Below, one piece after another: positions 15,045-23,148 of a stretch of DNA of 37,696 bases. The position numbers and the translations under genes are program-made. A model generated the notes under the pieces. That model did no database searches. It was not told the origin of the DNA and saw only the letters and a program-made list of their open reading frames with translations. This DNA comes from Atopostipes sp964624875. GTDB lineage: Bacteria; Bacillota; Bacilli; Lactobacillales; Carnobacteriaceae_A. The stretch lies in assembly GCA_964624875.1 (NCBI GenBank), contig CAZUZA010000008.1, positions 1 through 37,696 on the forward strand, given 5' to 3'. Every line of letters begins with the position of its first letter. The stretch's first letter is position 1.

Positions 15045-16535
15045 TTAACGTGTGTAGTTTGGTGCTTCTTTTGTGATTTGGACATCGTGTGGATGTGATT
15101 CGACTAAACCGGCTGCTGAAATACGGACAAATTGCGCTTCGTCACGTAAATGCGCCAGATCAGGAGCACCAACGTATCCCATTCCTGCGCGGAGGCCACC
15201 AATCATTTGGTAAACGATGCCTGCTGCTGAACCTTTGTATTCAACACGACCTTCGATTCCTTCTGGGACTAATTTTTTCGCTTCATTTGAGTCTTCAAAG
15301 CTTTCTGACTGGAAGTAACGGTCACTTGAACCAGCTTTCATCGCGCCAAGAGAACCCATACCACGGTACGTTTTGTAGCGACGTCCTTGGAACATTTCGA
15401 ATTCACCTGGTGACTCATCTGTTCCCGCAAGCATTGAACCTAACATCACGGCATGACCACCAGCGGCTAGCGCTTTGACGATATCGCCTGAATACTTAAT
15501 CCCACCATCGGCAATAATTGACTTGCCGTATTCACGAGCCACATCAGCACATTCATAAACAGCTGATAATTGCGGTACCCCAACACCGGCAACAACACGT
15601 GTTGTACAAATTGATCCCGGGCCAATTCCAACTTTTACGACATCAACACCGACTTCGAATAAAGCGCGTGTTCCTGCAGCTGTCGCGACGTTACCAGCGA
15701 TAACTGTAACATCTGGATACGTGTCGCGAATTTCTTTAATTTTACGGATAACACCGGCACTGTGTCCGTGGGCTGTATCCACAACAAGTGCGTCTACACC
15801 GGCATCTACTAAAGCTTGTGCACGTTCGAAAGTATCTGTTGTTACACCAACTGCGGCTGCTACTAATAAACGTCCATCTTCATCTTTAGATGCATTTGGG
15901 AATTCTTTTACTTTTTCAATATCTTTAATCGTGATTAAACCAGCTAGTTTTCCTTCTTCATCCACTAATGGTAATTTCTCGATACGATGTGCGTGTAAAA
16001 GATTTTTTGCTTCTTCTAAAGTTGTTCCTGCTGGAGCTGTAATTAATTCTTCTTTTGTCATGTAGGCATGAATCGGTTGGAAGAAATTTTCGACAAAGCG
16101 TAAGTCACGGTTTGTAATGATCCCTTCAATTGTTAAGTCATCTAAAGCTTTAACAATTGGCACCCCACTAATATGGTAGCGCGTCATTAAATCTGCCGCA
16201 TCTTGAATTAAGTGATTTGGCGTTAAATAGAATGGGTTGTTGATGACACCATTTTCTGATCGTTTCACTTTTCGGACTTCATTCGCTTGTTTTTCAATCG
16301 ATAAGTTTTTATGGATAACACCTAGTCCACCTTCACGACTCATTGCGATCGCCATTTTTGCATCGGTTACAGTATCCATACTTGCACTAATAATTGGAAT
16401 ATTTAAATGTAAATTAGGGGCCAACTCCACACTAAGATCAACATCATTCGGTAACACATTACTTTCTGCGGGCACTAATAAGACATCATCAAATGTAATT
16501 CCTTCACGTTCAAACTTTGTTTCCCAAGCACTCAT
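15045..16535 (-). CDS. guaB: Inosine-5'-monophosphate dehydrogenase
   Basis: Oxidises IMP to XMP with NAD, the committed step towards GMP. The 496-residue enzyme has the TIM barrel split by two CBS domains (about 95-215). The active-site loop GPGSICTTRVVAGVG places the catalytic cysteine at residue 310, so the cysteine loss seen in the amidotransferases here is not a general feature of this genome. The mobile flap GRRYKTYRGMGSLGAM is also present. GGAGGAATATATAA precedes the ATG. It is divergent from the purine operon across a PurBox-rich intergenic region. It has its own terminator. Confidence 0.97.
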   Translation of the reverse strand: MSAWETKFEREGITFDDVLLVPAESNVLPNDVDLSVELAPNLHLNIPIISASMDTVTDAKMAIAMSREGGLGVIHKNLSIEKQANEVRKVKRSENGVINNPFYLTPNHLIQDAADLMTRYHISGVPIVKALDDLTIEGIITNRDLRFVENFFQPIHAYMTKEELITAPAGTTLEEAKNLLHAHRIEKLPLVDEEGKLAGLITIKDIEKVKEFPNASKDEDGRLLVAAAVGVTTDTFERAQALVDAGVDALVVDTAHGHSAGVIRKIKEIRDTYPDVTVIAGNVATAAGTRALFEVGVDVVKVGIGPGSICTTRVVAGVGVPQLSAVYECADVAREYGKSIIADGGIKYSGDIVKALAAGGHAVMLGSMLAGTDESPGEFEMFQGRRYKTYRGMGSLGAMKAGSSDRYFQSESFEDSNEAKKLVPEGIEGRVEYKGSAAGIVYQMIGGLRAGMGYVGAPDLAHLRDEAQFVRISAAGLVESHPHDVQITKEAPNYTR

Positions 16536-16596
16536 TTATATATTCCTCCATTTATTTTTAATTCTTTATAAGCTAACACTTATATTCGATAACTTC

Positions 16597-16630
16597 AAGA
16601 AAAAGATGAAAATAATTTCAATTCATCTTT
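16597..16630 (-). promoter_or_regulatory. Terminator-like hairpin in the guaB leader
   Basis: On the minus strand AAAGATGAA and TTCATCTTT form a 9-bp AT-rich stem followed by TTTTTCTTG, about 65 bases upstream of the guaB start. It would act as an attenuator only if the guaB promoter lies upstream of it. Confidence 0.35.
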
Positions 16631-16641
16631 AAACGACACTG

Positions 16642-16695
16642 TAATTCCGAACATTAAGCTATATCCGAACGAAATCCATCTAAAACCGAACATTA
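16642..16695 (+). promoter_or_regulatory. Cluster of three PurBox motifs between guaB and purC
   Basis: Three same-orientation copies of CCGAAC occur at 16647-16652 (ATTCCGAACATT), 16665-16670 (ATATCCGAACGAA) and 16686-16691 (AAAACCGAACATT), spaced 18 and 21 bases. They fit the Firmicute PurBox consensus AWWWCCGAACWWT bound by PurR. Confidence 0.75.
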
Positions 16696-16840
16696 CATGT
16701 CATTTCTTTCCAATCGTTCATTTTCGCTGTTTTAATTTAAAATTTTCTGAAATCGTCTTACTCCCTGTCATTATAACCATAAAGCTTATAAAATAACAAC
16801 TTTCTTTTAAATAAACCGTGCATTTCAATCGGTATTGCTG

Positions 16841-16846
16841 TATGAT
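16841..16846 (+). promoter_or_regulatory. Candidate -10 box of the purine operon
   Basis: TATGAT about 100 bases upstream of purC; no convincing -35 box at 17 bases. It lies downstream of the PurBox cluster and upstream of two more PurBox-like sites. Confidence 0.4.
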
Positions 16847-16865
16847 ATTCTAGTAAACAAATAAA

Positions 16866-16932
16866 ACGTTCGTATTCCAAGATATTTTATAGCAAACGGC
16901 AGCTATTAACCATTTAAAAACACGAACATTAT
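16866..16932 (+). promoter_or_regulatory. Two further PurBox-like sites next to purC
   Basis: ACGAAC occurs on the minus strand at 16873-16868 (ATACGAACGTT) and on the plus strand at 16922-16927 (ACACGAACATTAT). Both differ from the consensus at the first C. The second ends a few bases before the purC Shine-Dalgarno. Confidence 0.5.
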
Positions 16933-16946
16933 AAGGAGAAATTCAA

Positions 16947-17627
16947 TTGACTTTGATTTATGCTGGAAAAACGAAAGATCTAATGGAAGATAAAGATGGA
17001 AACACGTATTTTCATTTTAAAGATGATGTGACTGGTAAAGATGGTGTATTTGACCCAGGTGAAAACCAAGTCGGTGCAACTATCTCAGGTTCAGGCCATT
17101 CAAACGTCGTTGTATCAACTTATTTTTTTGAAAAATTAGAAGAAAAAGGTATTCCAACACACTTCATCAGCTCAAACGCAGATGACCTTACGATGCACGT
17201 GAAAAAAGCAGAAGTATTTGGTAAAGGCTTAGAAGTCATTTGTCGTTATCGTGCAGTTGGATCATTCATTCGTCGTTATGGTTTATATGCCAAAGCAGGC
17301 GACCAACTCGACAACTATGTTGAATTCACATTAAAAGACGATGACCGTCAAGATCCCCTCATTAATGAAGATGCCCTCGTACAATTAGGTATTTTAAAAG
17401 AAAACGAATATGCCGTTATCAAAAAACTCACGCAAGACATCTCGGGTGTTATAAAGGAAGAACTCGCTAAAAAAGATTTAGAACTTTACGATATCAAATT
17501 AGAATTTGGTCGTTTAGCCGGTAGCGATACAATCGTCCTTATCGACGAAGTATCAGGTGGCAATATGCGTGTTTATAAAGGTGATGAATCGATTCACCCA
17601 CTCGACTTAGTTCATTATTTCAAATAA
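16947..17627 (+). CDS. purC: SAICAR synthase
   Basis: Joins CAIR and aspartate with ATP (EC 6.3.2.6). The 226-residue protein shows the SAICAR synthase blocks YAGKTKD at the start, ICRYRAVGSFIRRYG in the middle and LYDIKLEFGR followed by DEVSGGNMR near the end. It resembles the version common in Clostridia by these segments; this is recollection, not a search. The start is TTG, with AAGGAGAA 6 bases upstream. It is the first gene of the purine operon. The 77-base gap to purL holds no clear terminator. Confidence 0.95.
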   Translation: MTLIYAGKTKDLMEDKDGNTYFHFKDDVTGKDGVFDPGENQVGATISGSGHSNVVVSTYFFEKLEEKGIPTHFISSNADDLTMHVKKAEVFGKGLEVICRYRAVGSFIRRYGLYAKAGDQLDNYVEFTLKDDDRQDPLINEDALVQLGILKENEYAVIKKLTQDISGVIKEELAKKDLELYDIKLEFGRLAGSDTIVLIDEVSGGNMRVYKGDESIHPLDLVHYFK

Positions 17628-17704
17628 TCCGTGCGACCAAGCACACACAAACAACTAACACAAACGTCGTCATTTCACGATAAGAAAGATAAAAAGGAGC
17701 GCTT

Positions 17705-20700
17705 ATGTTAACAATAACAAAACGTAAAACTGATTATGCTGTTGAGAACCAACGATTGGTGAAAGAAGCCATTGATTTTCTTGGGTGGAATGAAGGATTT
17801 TCTATCCAAGTTTATGAAATCTACGATTATGCCGGTGTGACTGCGGCTGAGCGTCTAAAAATCGAAGCGCAATTATTCGATGCGCAAAAGGATACGATTT
17901 TTCATGACTTACCAGAAGTTAAGCAAGGCTTTGGTTTCCGTTTCCATCAAGTGCCAGGACAATACAACGAAAATGAAGTGATGACGCAAGAACTCATCCA
18001 AAAATTATTGGGCTATGAAGCCGTCGAAGTTTCGCACTCACGCCTCTTTGTATTCGCAGGTGTTTCAGAAGAACAAGTACTTGCTTTTAAAGAATATTAC
18101 TTAAACCCTGTCGAAAATGTGGAGATGCCGTTAGACGCGTCACCTGCACCGATTCATATGTCGACAACGGAAGAGCTAGAACCGATCGCTGGTTTTATCG
18201 ACATGACGGAGGCCGAAGTTCGTGCTTACAGCGCCAACTATTCAATGGACGCAGACGATATGCTGGTTTGCCATCAGTACTTTAAAGCTGAAAACCGCAA
18301 TCCGAATGTCACAGAATTGAAAGTGATCGATACGTACTGGTCAGACCACTGTCGTCACACGACCTTCAATACAGAGATTGACCAGATTGATATCGAAGAA
18401 GGTTTGTACAAAGACTTATTCCAAAGCGCGTTAGATGATTACTTACAAAAACGCGAATATTTAAACCGTACGGATCGCCCTGTTACGTTAATGGATATGG
18501 GGACAATTCAAGCCAAAGATTTAATGGCACGTGGTCTTTTAGAAAACGTTGAAGTTTCAGCTGAAATCAACGCCTGTGCATTAGAGATTAAAGTCGATGT
18601 CGCTGGTGAAGAAGAAGATTGGATTTTATATTTCAAAAACGAAACACATAACCACCCTACTGAAATCGAACCATTTGGTGGCGCGTCAACTTGTTTAGGT
18701 GGCGGCGTTCGTGACCCTCTATCTGGTCGTAGCTGGGTTTACCAGGCAATGCGCTTATCCGGTGCGATGAATCCGAATCAGAAATTAGAAGATGTCCACA
18801 CCGATAAATTACCACAACGTACGATTTCACAACAAGCGTTAGCTGGCTACTCTGATTACGCGAATCAAATCGGAGTAACAGGCGCTTATGCCGAAGAAAT
18901 TTACCACCCAGGTTACGAAGCCAAACGTATGGAATTAGGAGCCCTTATTTCAGCAGCGCCTCGTCGCAATATTATTCGTGAAGAACCACTTGCTGGTGAC
19001 ATTATTGTGCTTTTAGGTGGTCGCACAGGTCGCGATGGCCTTGGTGGAGCGGTGGGTTCATCACAAATTCAAACCGAAGAATCCTTAGAAACAGCTGGTG
19101 CCGAAGTTCAAAAAGGAGCACCTTCTGTTGAACGTAAAATTACTCGACTCTTCCGTAATGGAGATGCGACTGCTTTAATTAAACGTTGTAACGACTTTGG
19201 TGCAGGTGGCGTATCGGTTGCGGTTGGTGAACTGGCTGACGGTATTGCGATTAACTTAGATGCTGTGCCGACAAAATACGACGGGATGCATGGGGGCGAG
19301 ATTGCCCTATCAGAATCACAAGAACGCATGGCTGTCGTGATTGCACCAGAAAACTTAGAGGCATTCATGGCTTATGCTGAAGCAGAAGATGTAGAAGCAT
19401 CGATTATTGCTGAAGTAACCGATACAAACCAAATAACGATGACTTGGAACGGTGTCGAAATCATCCGTATTGGTCGTGACTTCCTCGATTCAAACGGTGC
19501 ACCAAAACATGTGAACGCAACATTAGTCCAACCACAAGAAATTTATAACAATAAGTTAACTGACGTCTCAACTTGGTCTGAAGCCGATGTTGTGAACTAT
19601 ATGACCGACTTAAATCGTGCTAGCCAACAAGCAATGGCAGAACAATTTGATGCTTCTATTGGACGCGCATCCGTGCTCTTCCCTTATGGTGGGAAATACC
19701 GTAAGACGAAAGAATTAGGTATGGTTTCACGCTTACCGGTTGAAAACGGACAAACGACAACGACATCCGGTATGGCTTATGGTTTCCACCCTGACTTAGC
19801 CGAACAATCTCCTTTCCACGGTGGTTACTACGCCGTTATCGAATCCGTTTCGCGTATGGTCGCACTTGGTTTTGACTACAAGGACATCCGCTTAACTTTC
19901 CAAGAATTCTTCGAAAGCTTAAATGAAGAAGCTAAACGTTGGGGTAAACCCGTGCTTGCTTTACTTGGCGCGAACACTGCGATGGACGCTTTAGACTTAG
20001 GTTCAATCGGTGGAAAAGATTCAATGTCCGGAACGTTTGAAGACTTAGACGTACCTCCGACACTGATTTCTTTTGCGATTGCACCCGGAAAAATCGAACA
20101 CACATTATCTCGTGCTTTTAAACAAGCCGGATCAACTGTTGTATTACTCGAAAACCCATTACAAGCAGACGGTACAGTAGATGCTCCTTTAGCGAAAACA
20201 ATTTATGACCGCATTCATGCATTAACGAATACAGAAGATTTACTCGCAGCATCAACAGTTGGTTTCAACGGTATGTTGAAGGAACTGATTGAAATGTCGC
20301 TTGGAAACGGCTTAGGGATTCAAACAACAGCTGAAATCACAAAGCGCTTGGTAGAACCAATGGTCGGCTCATTTGTCTTAGAATTCGACAGTAACGCAGC
20401 TGTTCATGAATTATTAGATGGCTTAAACTTTACGGTTGTCGGTCTGACAGTCGAAGAGCAATTTATTTTAAACGACGTCACGGTTGATTTAGAAAATATC
20501 TTAAACGCATCCGAACAAGTCTTTGATTCTGTTTTCGAAACAACGACTTTTGCACCTCGTGAAATGGCTCAGGCTTCTGCAGCAACTTTTGCAGGCAATG
20601 CCCCAGTCGAGACACCACGTGTGCTCGTGCCCGTTTTACAAGGGACGAACGCAGAATACGACGTACGTGACGCCTTCCAAGCAGCCGGCTTTGAAGTGAC

Positions 20701-21355
20701 ACAAATCGTTTTAGCCAATGCATCGCATGCAGCCTTTGAAGCTTCGATTAAAGCATTCATTGAGCAATTAAACACACATCATGTATTAGCGATTGCTAGT
20801 GGTGCTGTTTTTGGAAACCAACCAAATGAAATCAGCAGAGCGTGGAAAATTATTTTCAAGCGTGACGATGTGAAACAAGCTGTGCATCAACACTTAGCAC
20901 AAAAACACTTAATCTTCGGTTCAGGAACTGGTGCAGCGGCTTTAATCGCAGCTGGTTTAATCGAACACGGTGAGATAACCGACACAACCGATATTCATGT
21001 CTTACCAAATAAAAACGGCAAATTTATCTCGACACTCGTTCCAGCACAAATCTTATCCGCACAATCTGCTTGGAGCAGTCAAGTGGATACGGATCACTAC
21101 ACAACAGCTGTTGCTACAGCCTGGGGTCGAATTGATCTAGGAAATGCAGCTGAAAAAATGACGGCAAATGGTCAAGTCATTTCAGCCTTTACAAACTATT
21201 TTGCAGAAGAAAACATCGATGGTTTAACAAGTCCGAACGGCTTAGTCTTTGCGACGTTATCAAACATTGAACGTATGGATGCAGGCTTATTCCAAAACAC
21301 GGGTGACGTTGTTTTACCACCATTTATTAAACAAGCACGTGCTTACTTTAACTAA
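17705..21355 (+). CDS. purL: Large single-chain FGAM synthase with degenerate glutaminase domain
   Basis: Converts FGAR to FGAM with ATP and a nitrogen donor. The 1216-residue fused PurL (clade with PurS-like, PurL and PurQ-like parts in one chain) keeps an apparently sound synthase: DTYWSDHCRHTTF at about 210, NETHNHPTEIEPFGGAST near 315 and GGRTGRDGLGGA. The C-terminal class I glutaminase-like domain (about 970-1216) is recognisable (PVLQGTNAEYD; DGLTSPNG; IERMDAGLFQN) but its active site is gone. The nucleophile elbow G-I-C-N-G reads GSGTG, with Gly1074 for Cys (codon GGA, 20924-20926). The SHGEG block reads ATAWG, with Thr1138 for His and Trp1140 for Glu. The GGFS oxyanion loop reads SGAV (1032-1035). 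The reading frame is intact, so it is not a pseudogene. Ammonia-dependent function is inferred. There is no purQ or purS nearby. Confidence 0.95.
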   Translation: MLTITKRKTDYAVENQRLVKEAIDFLGWNEGFSIQVYEIYDYAGVTAAERLKIEAQLFDAQKDTIFHDLPEVKQGFGFRFHQVPGQYNENEVMTQELIQKLLGYEAVEVSHSRLFVFAGVSEEQVLAFKEYYLNPVENVEMPLDASPAPIHMSTTEELEPIAGFIDMTEAEVRAYSANYSMDADDMLVCHQYFKAENRNPNVTELKVIDTYWSDHCRHTTFNTEIDQIDIEEGLYKDLFQSALDDYLQKREYLNRTDRPVTLMDMGTIQAKDLMARGLLENVEVSAEINACALEIKVDVAGEEEDWILYFKNETHNHPTEIEPFGGASTCLGGGVRDPLSGRSWVYQAMRLSGAMNPNQKLEDVHTDKLPQRTISQQALAGYSDYANQIGVTGAYAEEIYHPGYEAKRMELGALISAAPRRNIIREEPLAGDIIVLLGGRTGRDGLGGAVGSSQIQTEESLETAGAEVQKGAPSVERKITRLFRNGDATALIKRCNDFGAGGVSVAVGELADGIAINLDAVPTKYDGMHGGEIALSESQERMAVVIAPENLEAFMAYAEAEDVEASIIAEVTDTNQITMTWNGVEIIRIGRDFLDSNGAPKHVNATLVQPQEIYNNKLTDVSTWSEADVVNYMTDLNRASQQAMAEQFDASIGRASVLFPYGGKYRKTKELGMVSRLPVENGQTTTTSGMAYGFHPDLAEQSPFHGGYYAVIESVSRMVALGFDYKDIRLTFQEFFESLNEEAKRWGKPVLALLGANTAMDALDLGSIGGKDSMSGTFEDLDVPPTLISFAIAPGKIEHTLSRAFKQAGSTVVLLENPLQADGTVDAPLAKTIYDRIHALTNTEDLLAASTVGFNGMLKELIEMSLGNGLGIQTTAEITKRLVEPMVGSFVLEFDSNAAVHELLDGLNFTVVGLTVEEQFILNDVTVDLENILNASEQVFDSVFETTTFAPREMAQASAATFAGNAPVETPRVLVPVLQGTNAEYDVRDAFQAAGFEVTQIVLANASHAAFEASIKAFIEQLNTHHVLAIASGAVFGNQPNEISRAWKIIFKRDDVKQAVHQHLAQKHLIFGSGTGAAALIAAGLIEHGEITDTTDIHVLPNKNGKFISTLVPAQILSAQSAWSSQVDTDHYTTAVATAWGRIDLGNAAEKMTANGQVISAFTNYFAEENIDGLTSPNGLVFATLSNIERMDAGLFQNTGDVVLPPFIKQARAYFN

Positions 21356-21381
21356 GACAAGACATTCTAGGAGGAATTTTA

Positions 21382-21861
21382 ATGGACGTAAGAATTATTA
21401 TGGGTAGCTCAAGTGATGCAGCAATTGGCGAAAAAGTAACGAGCTTTTTAAAGAAATTTGAAGTGGATTATGAAGTCACGGTTATTTCAGCCCACCGTGC
21501 CTTAGGTGACTTAGACAAAATGATGGCGCAAGACGATGCAAAAGTGTACATCGGAATTGCTGGAAAAGCAGCGCACTTAAGTGGCGTTATGGCGGGTATG
21601 ACAACGAAACCCGTTATTGGTATTCCGGTAAAATCATCCACATTAGATGGTTTAGACGCGCTCCTTTCAACAGTGCAAATGCCAAAAGGTGTTCCAGTGG
21701 CAACCATGGCGATTGACGGTGGCGAGAACGCGGCGATTTTTGCAACACAAATTTTAGCCTTAGCGAACGAAGAACTTGCACAAAAATTACACGATTACAA
21801 AACAGAGATGACAGAAGGCGTTCGCAAGATGAACGATGAAGACGCAGTCAAAAACTTATAA
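21382..21861 (+). CDS. purE: PurE: AIR carboxylase / N5-CAIR mutase family
   Basis: A 159-residue PurE that makes CAIR. It has IIMGSSSD at the N-terminus, the SAHR loop and IAGKAAHLSGVMAG, then STVQMPKGVPVATMAIDGG. The AAHL block is class I-like (N5-CAIR mutase). But SAHRAL instead of SAHRTP, and the absence of purK from the operon, leave open that it uses AIR and CO2 directly. PurK elsewhere in the genome cannot be excluded. AGGAGG lies 8 bases upstream of the ATG. It sits between purL and purF, 26 and 12 bases away. Confidence 0.93.
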   Translation: MDVRIIMGSSSDAAIGEKVTSFLKKFEVDYEVTVISAHRALGDLDKMMAQDDAKVYIGIAGKAAHLSGVMAGMTTKPVIGIPVKSSTLDGLDALLSTVQMPKGVPVATMAIDGGENAAIFATQILALANEELAQKLHDYKTEMTEGVRKMNDEDAVKNL

Positions 21862-21873
21862 GAAGGAGATATC

Positions 21874-23148
21874 ATGAGCGGCATATTAGGAGTATTTAGC
21901 TTTGAAGATTACGTCATTTTTCCCAAAATTTACTACGGCCTCTACGCTTTACAACATCGAGGGCAAGAAGGCGTTGGGATTGGGACGATCGATCAAGGAC
22001 AAGTGAACGTGCACCAAAACAAAGGGTTAATTAGTGAAAATTTTGGAACAGGTCTAGTCGACACGATGCCTGGCAACAAAGGGATTGGTTTTGTCGAATA
22101 CAACATCCATGGTGAAAACCGTGCCAAAATGCCTGTCGCTCGTGACAATTCTTTATTAGGAATAGATGGTGTGATCGATAACCCCAATTTTAGTATCGAC
22201 GAATGTATGGATTATTTAAATGGTGATTTAATCGAACTCCAACGTTATTTCGAAACCATTACCGGGAAATTCACCCTTGTCTTTATGAGTGATGAACGGT
22301 TAATCGTGATGAAAAACCAAGACGGGATCAAACCACTAGCGATTGGGCGCTTAGGCAATACGATGATCGCCTCTTCCGAAACATGTGCGATTGAAACCAT
22401 CGGTGGTCGTATTATCCGTGAAATTCAACCAGGTGAAATGTTTGTTCAAACGAAAGACCAATCAACAAGTTACTATCTAACCAACTCAATTGAAGCAACT
22501 GAAAACTTAGATGCATTTGAATTTATTTATACAGCGCGTCCAGATTCCATTCTAGATGGGGTTTCGGTTTACGATGCCCGTTATCGTTTAGGCCAAGCCT
22601 TATGGCAAGAGCAACCGTTAGACAATGCGATTGTGATCGGTGCACCCGATTCCGGCATTATTGCTTCCTTAGGTTATGCCAATGCTTCAGGTCTTCCTTA
22701 CCAAGAAGGTTTCGTGCGTAACCGTTATGTGGGACGAACCTTTATTAAAGCGACTCAACTCGATCGCGAGCAAGGACTCCAAGTAAAACTGACACCGATT
22801 CGCCAAAACGTCGCCAATCGCAATATCATCTTAGTCGATGACTCGATTGTGCGTGGCACAACGATTAAACGAACGGTAGAAAGCTTGAAAGAAATGGGAG
22901 CCAATTCGGTTCATGTTCGCATTGCTTCGCCAGCTATTTTAAATTCTATTGGCGACACGTTAGACATTACCGATATAAAAGATTTAATTGCAGCGAACCA
23001 CAGCTTAGATGAAATGCGTGAGCAAATCGGCTGTGATTCCTTACACTTCCTATCACTAGACGGCTTTCACCGCGCGATCGGCCGCAATCAGTTATATGAC
23101 TATTACTTTAAACGCGCAGATCATAAGGAGGATTCATCATGGGTTTAG
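21874..23148 (+). CDS. purF: PurF: phosphoribosylamine synthase lacking the glutaminase active site and Fe-S ligands
   Basis: First enzyme of purine synthesis, forming phosphoribosylamine from PRPP. The phosphoribosyltransferase domain (about 225-400) is intact: RNRYVGRTFI flexible loop and PRPP motif ILVDDSIVRGTT (319-330). The N-terminal Ntn domain is degenerate. The mature protein would begin with Ser (AGC, 21877-21879) where PurF always needs Cys1. The arginine block GHVRYPTAG reads GFVEYNIHG (Glu75). The HNGN oxyanion block reads IDGV (Asp98). The TSDSE segment is absent. At 424 residues it is about 45 shorter than Bacillus PurF and lacks the C-terminal CxxC and the other Fe-S cysteines. 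GAAGGAGA precedes the ATG and no alternative start restores a Cys. It overlaps purM by 10 bases. Ammonia-dependent activity is inferred. Confidence 0.93.
   Translation: MSGILGVFSFEDYVIFPKIYYGLYALQHRGQEGVGIGTIDQGQVNVHQNKGLISENFGTGLVDTMPGNKGIGFVEYNIHGENRAKMPVARDNSLLGIDGVIDNPNFSIDECMDYLNGDLIELQRYFETITGKFTLVFMSDERLIVMKNQDGIKPLAIGRLGNTMIASSETCAIETIGGRIIREIQPGEMFVQTKDQSTSYYLTNSIEATENLDAFEFIYTARPDSILDGVSVYDARYRLGQALWQEQPLDNAIVIGAPDSGIIASLGYANASGLPYQEGFVRNRYVGRTFIKATQLDREQGLQVKLTPIRQNVANRNIILVDDSIVRGTTIKRTVESLKEMGANSVHVRIASPAILNSIGDTLDITDIKDLIAANHSLDEMREQIGCDSLHFLSLDGFHRAIGRNQLYDYYFKRADHKEDSSWV

Noticed and set aside
16536..16946. Purine riboswitch in front of the purine operon
   Set aside because: No guanine/adenine aptamer pattern was seen; the region is explained better by PurBox motifs.
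20600..21355. purL 3' end as a pseudogene or frameshifted glutaminase
   Set aside because: The frame is open to the end, blocks before and after each lost residue still align, and the next gene has normal spacing; this is residue replacement, not frame loss.
21874..21900. A mis-called purF start hiding a real Met-Cys N-terminus
   Set aside because: GAAGGAGA sits correctly before the ATG at 21874, the protein begins SGILGV in register with CGI-GV of other PurF proteins, and no other in-frame start nearby gives Cys at position 1.
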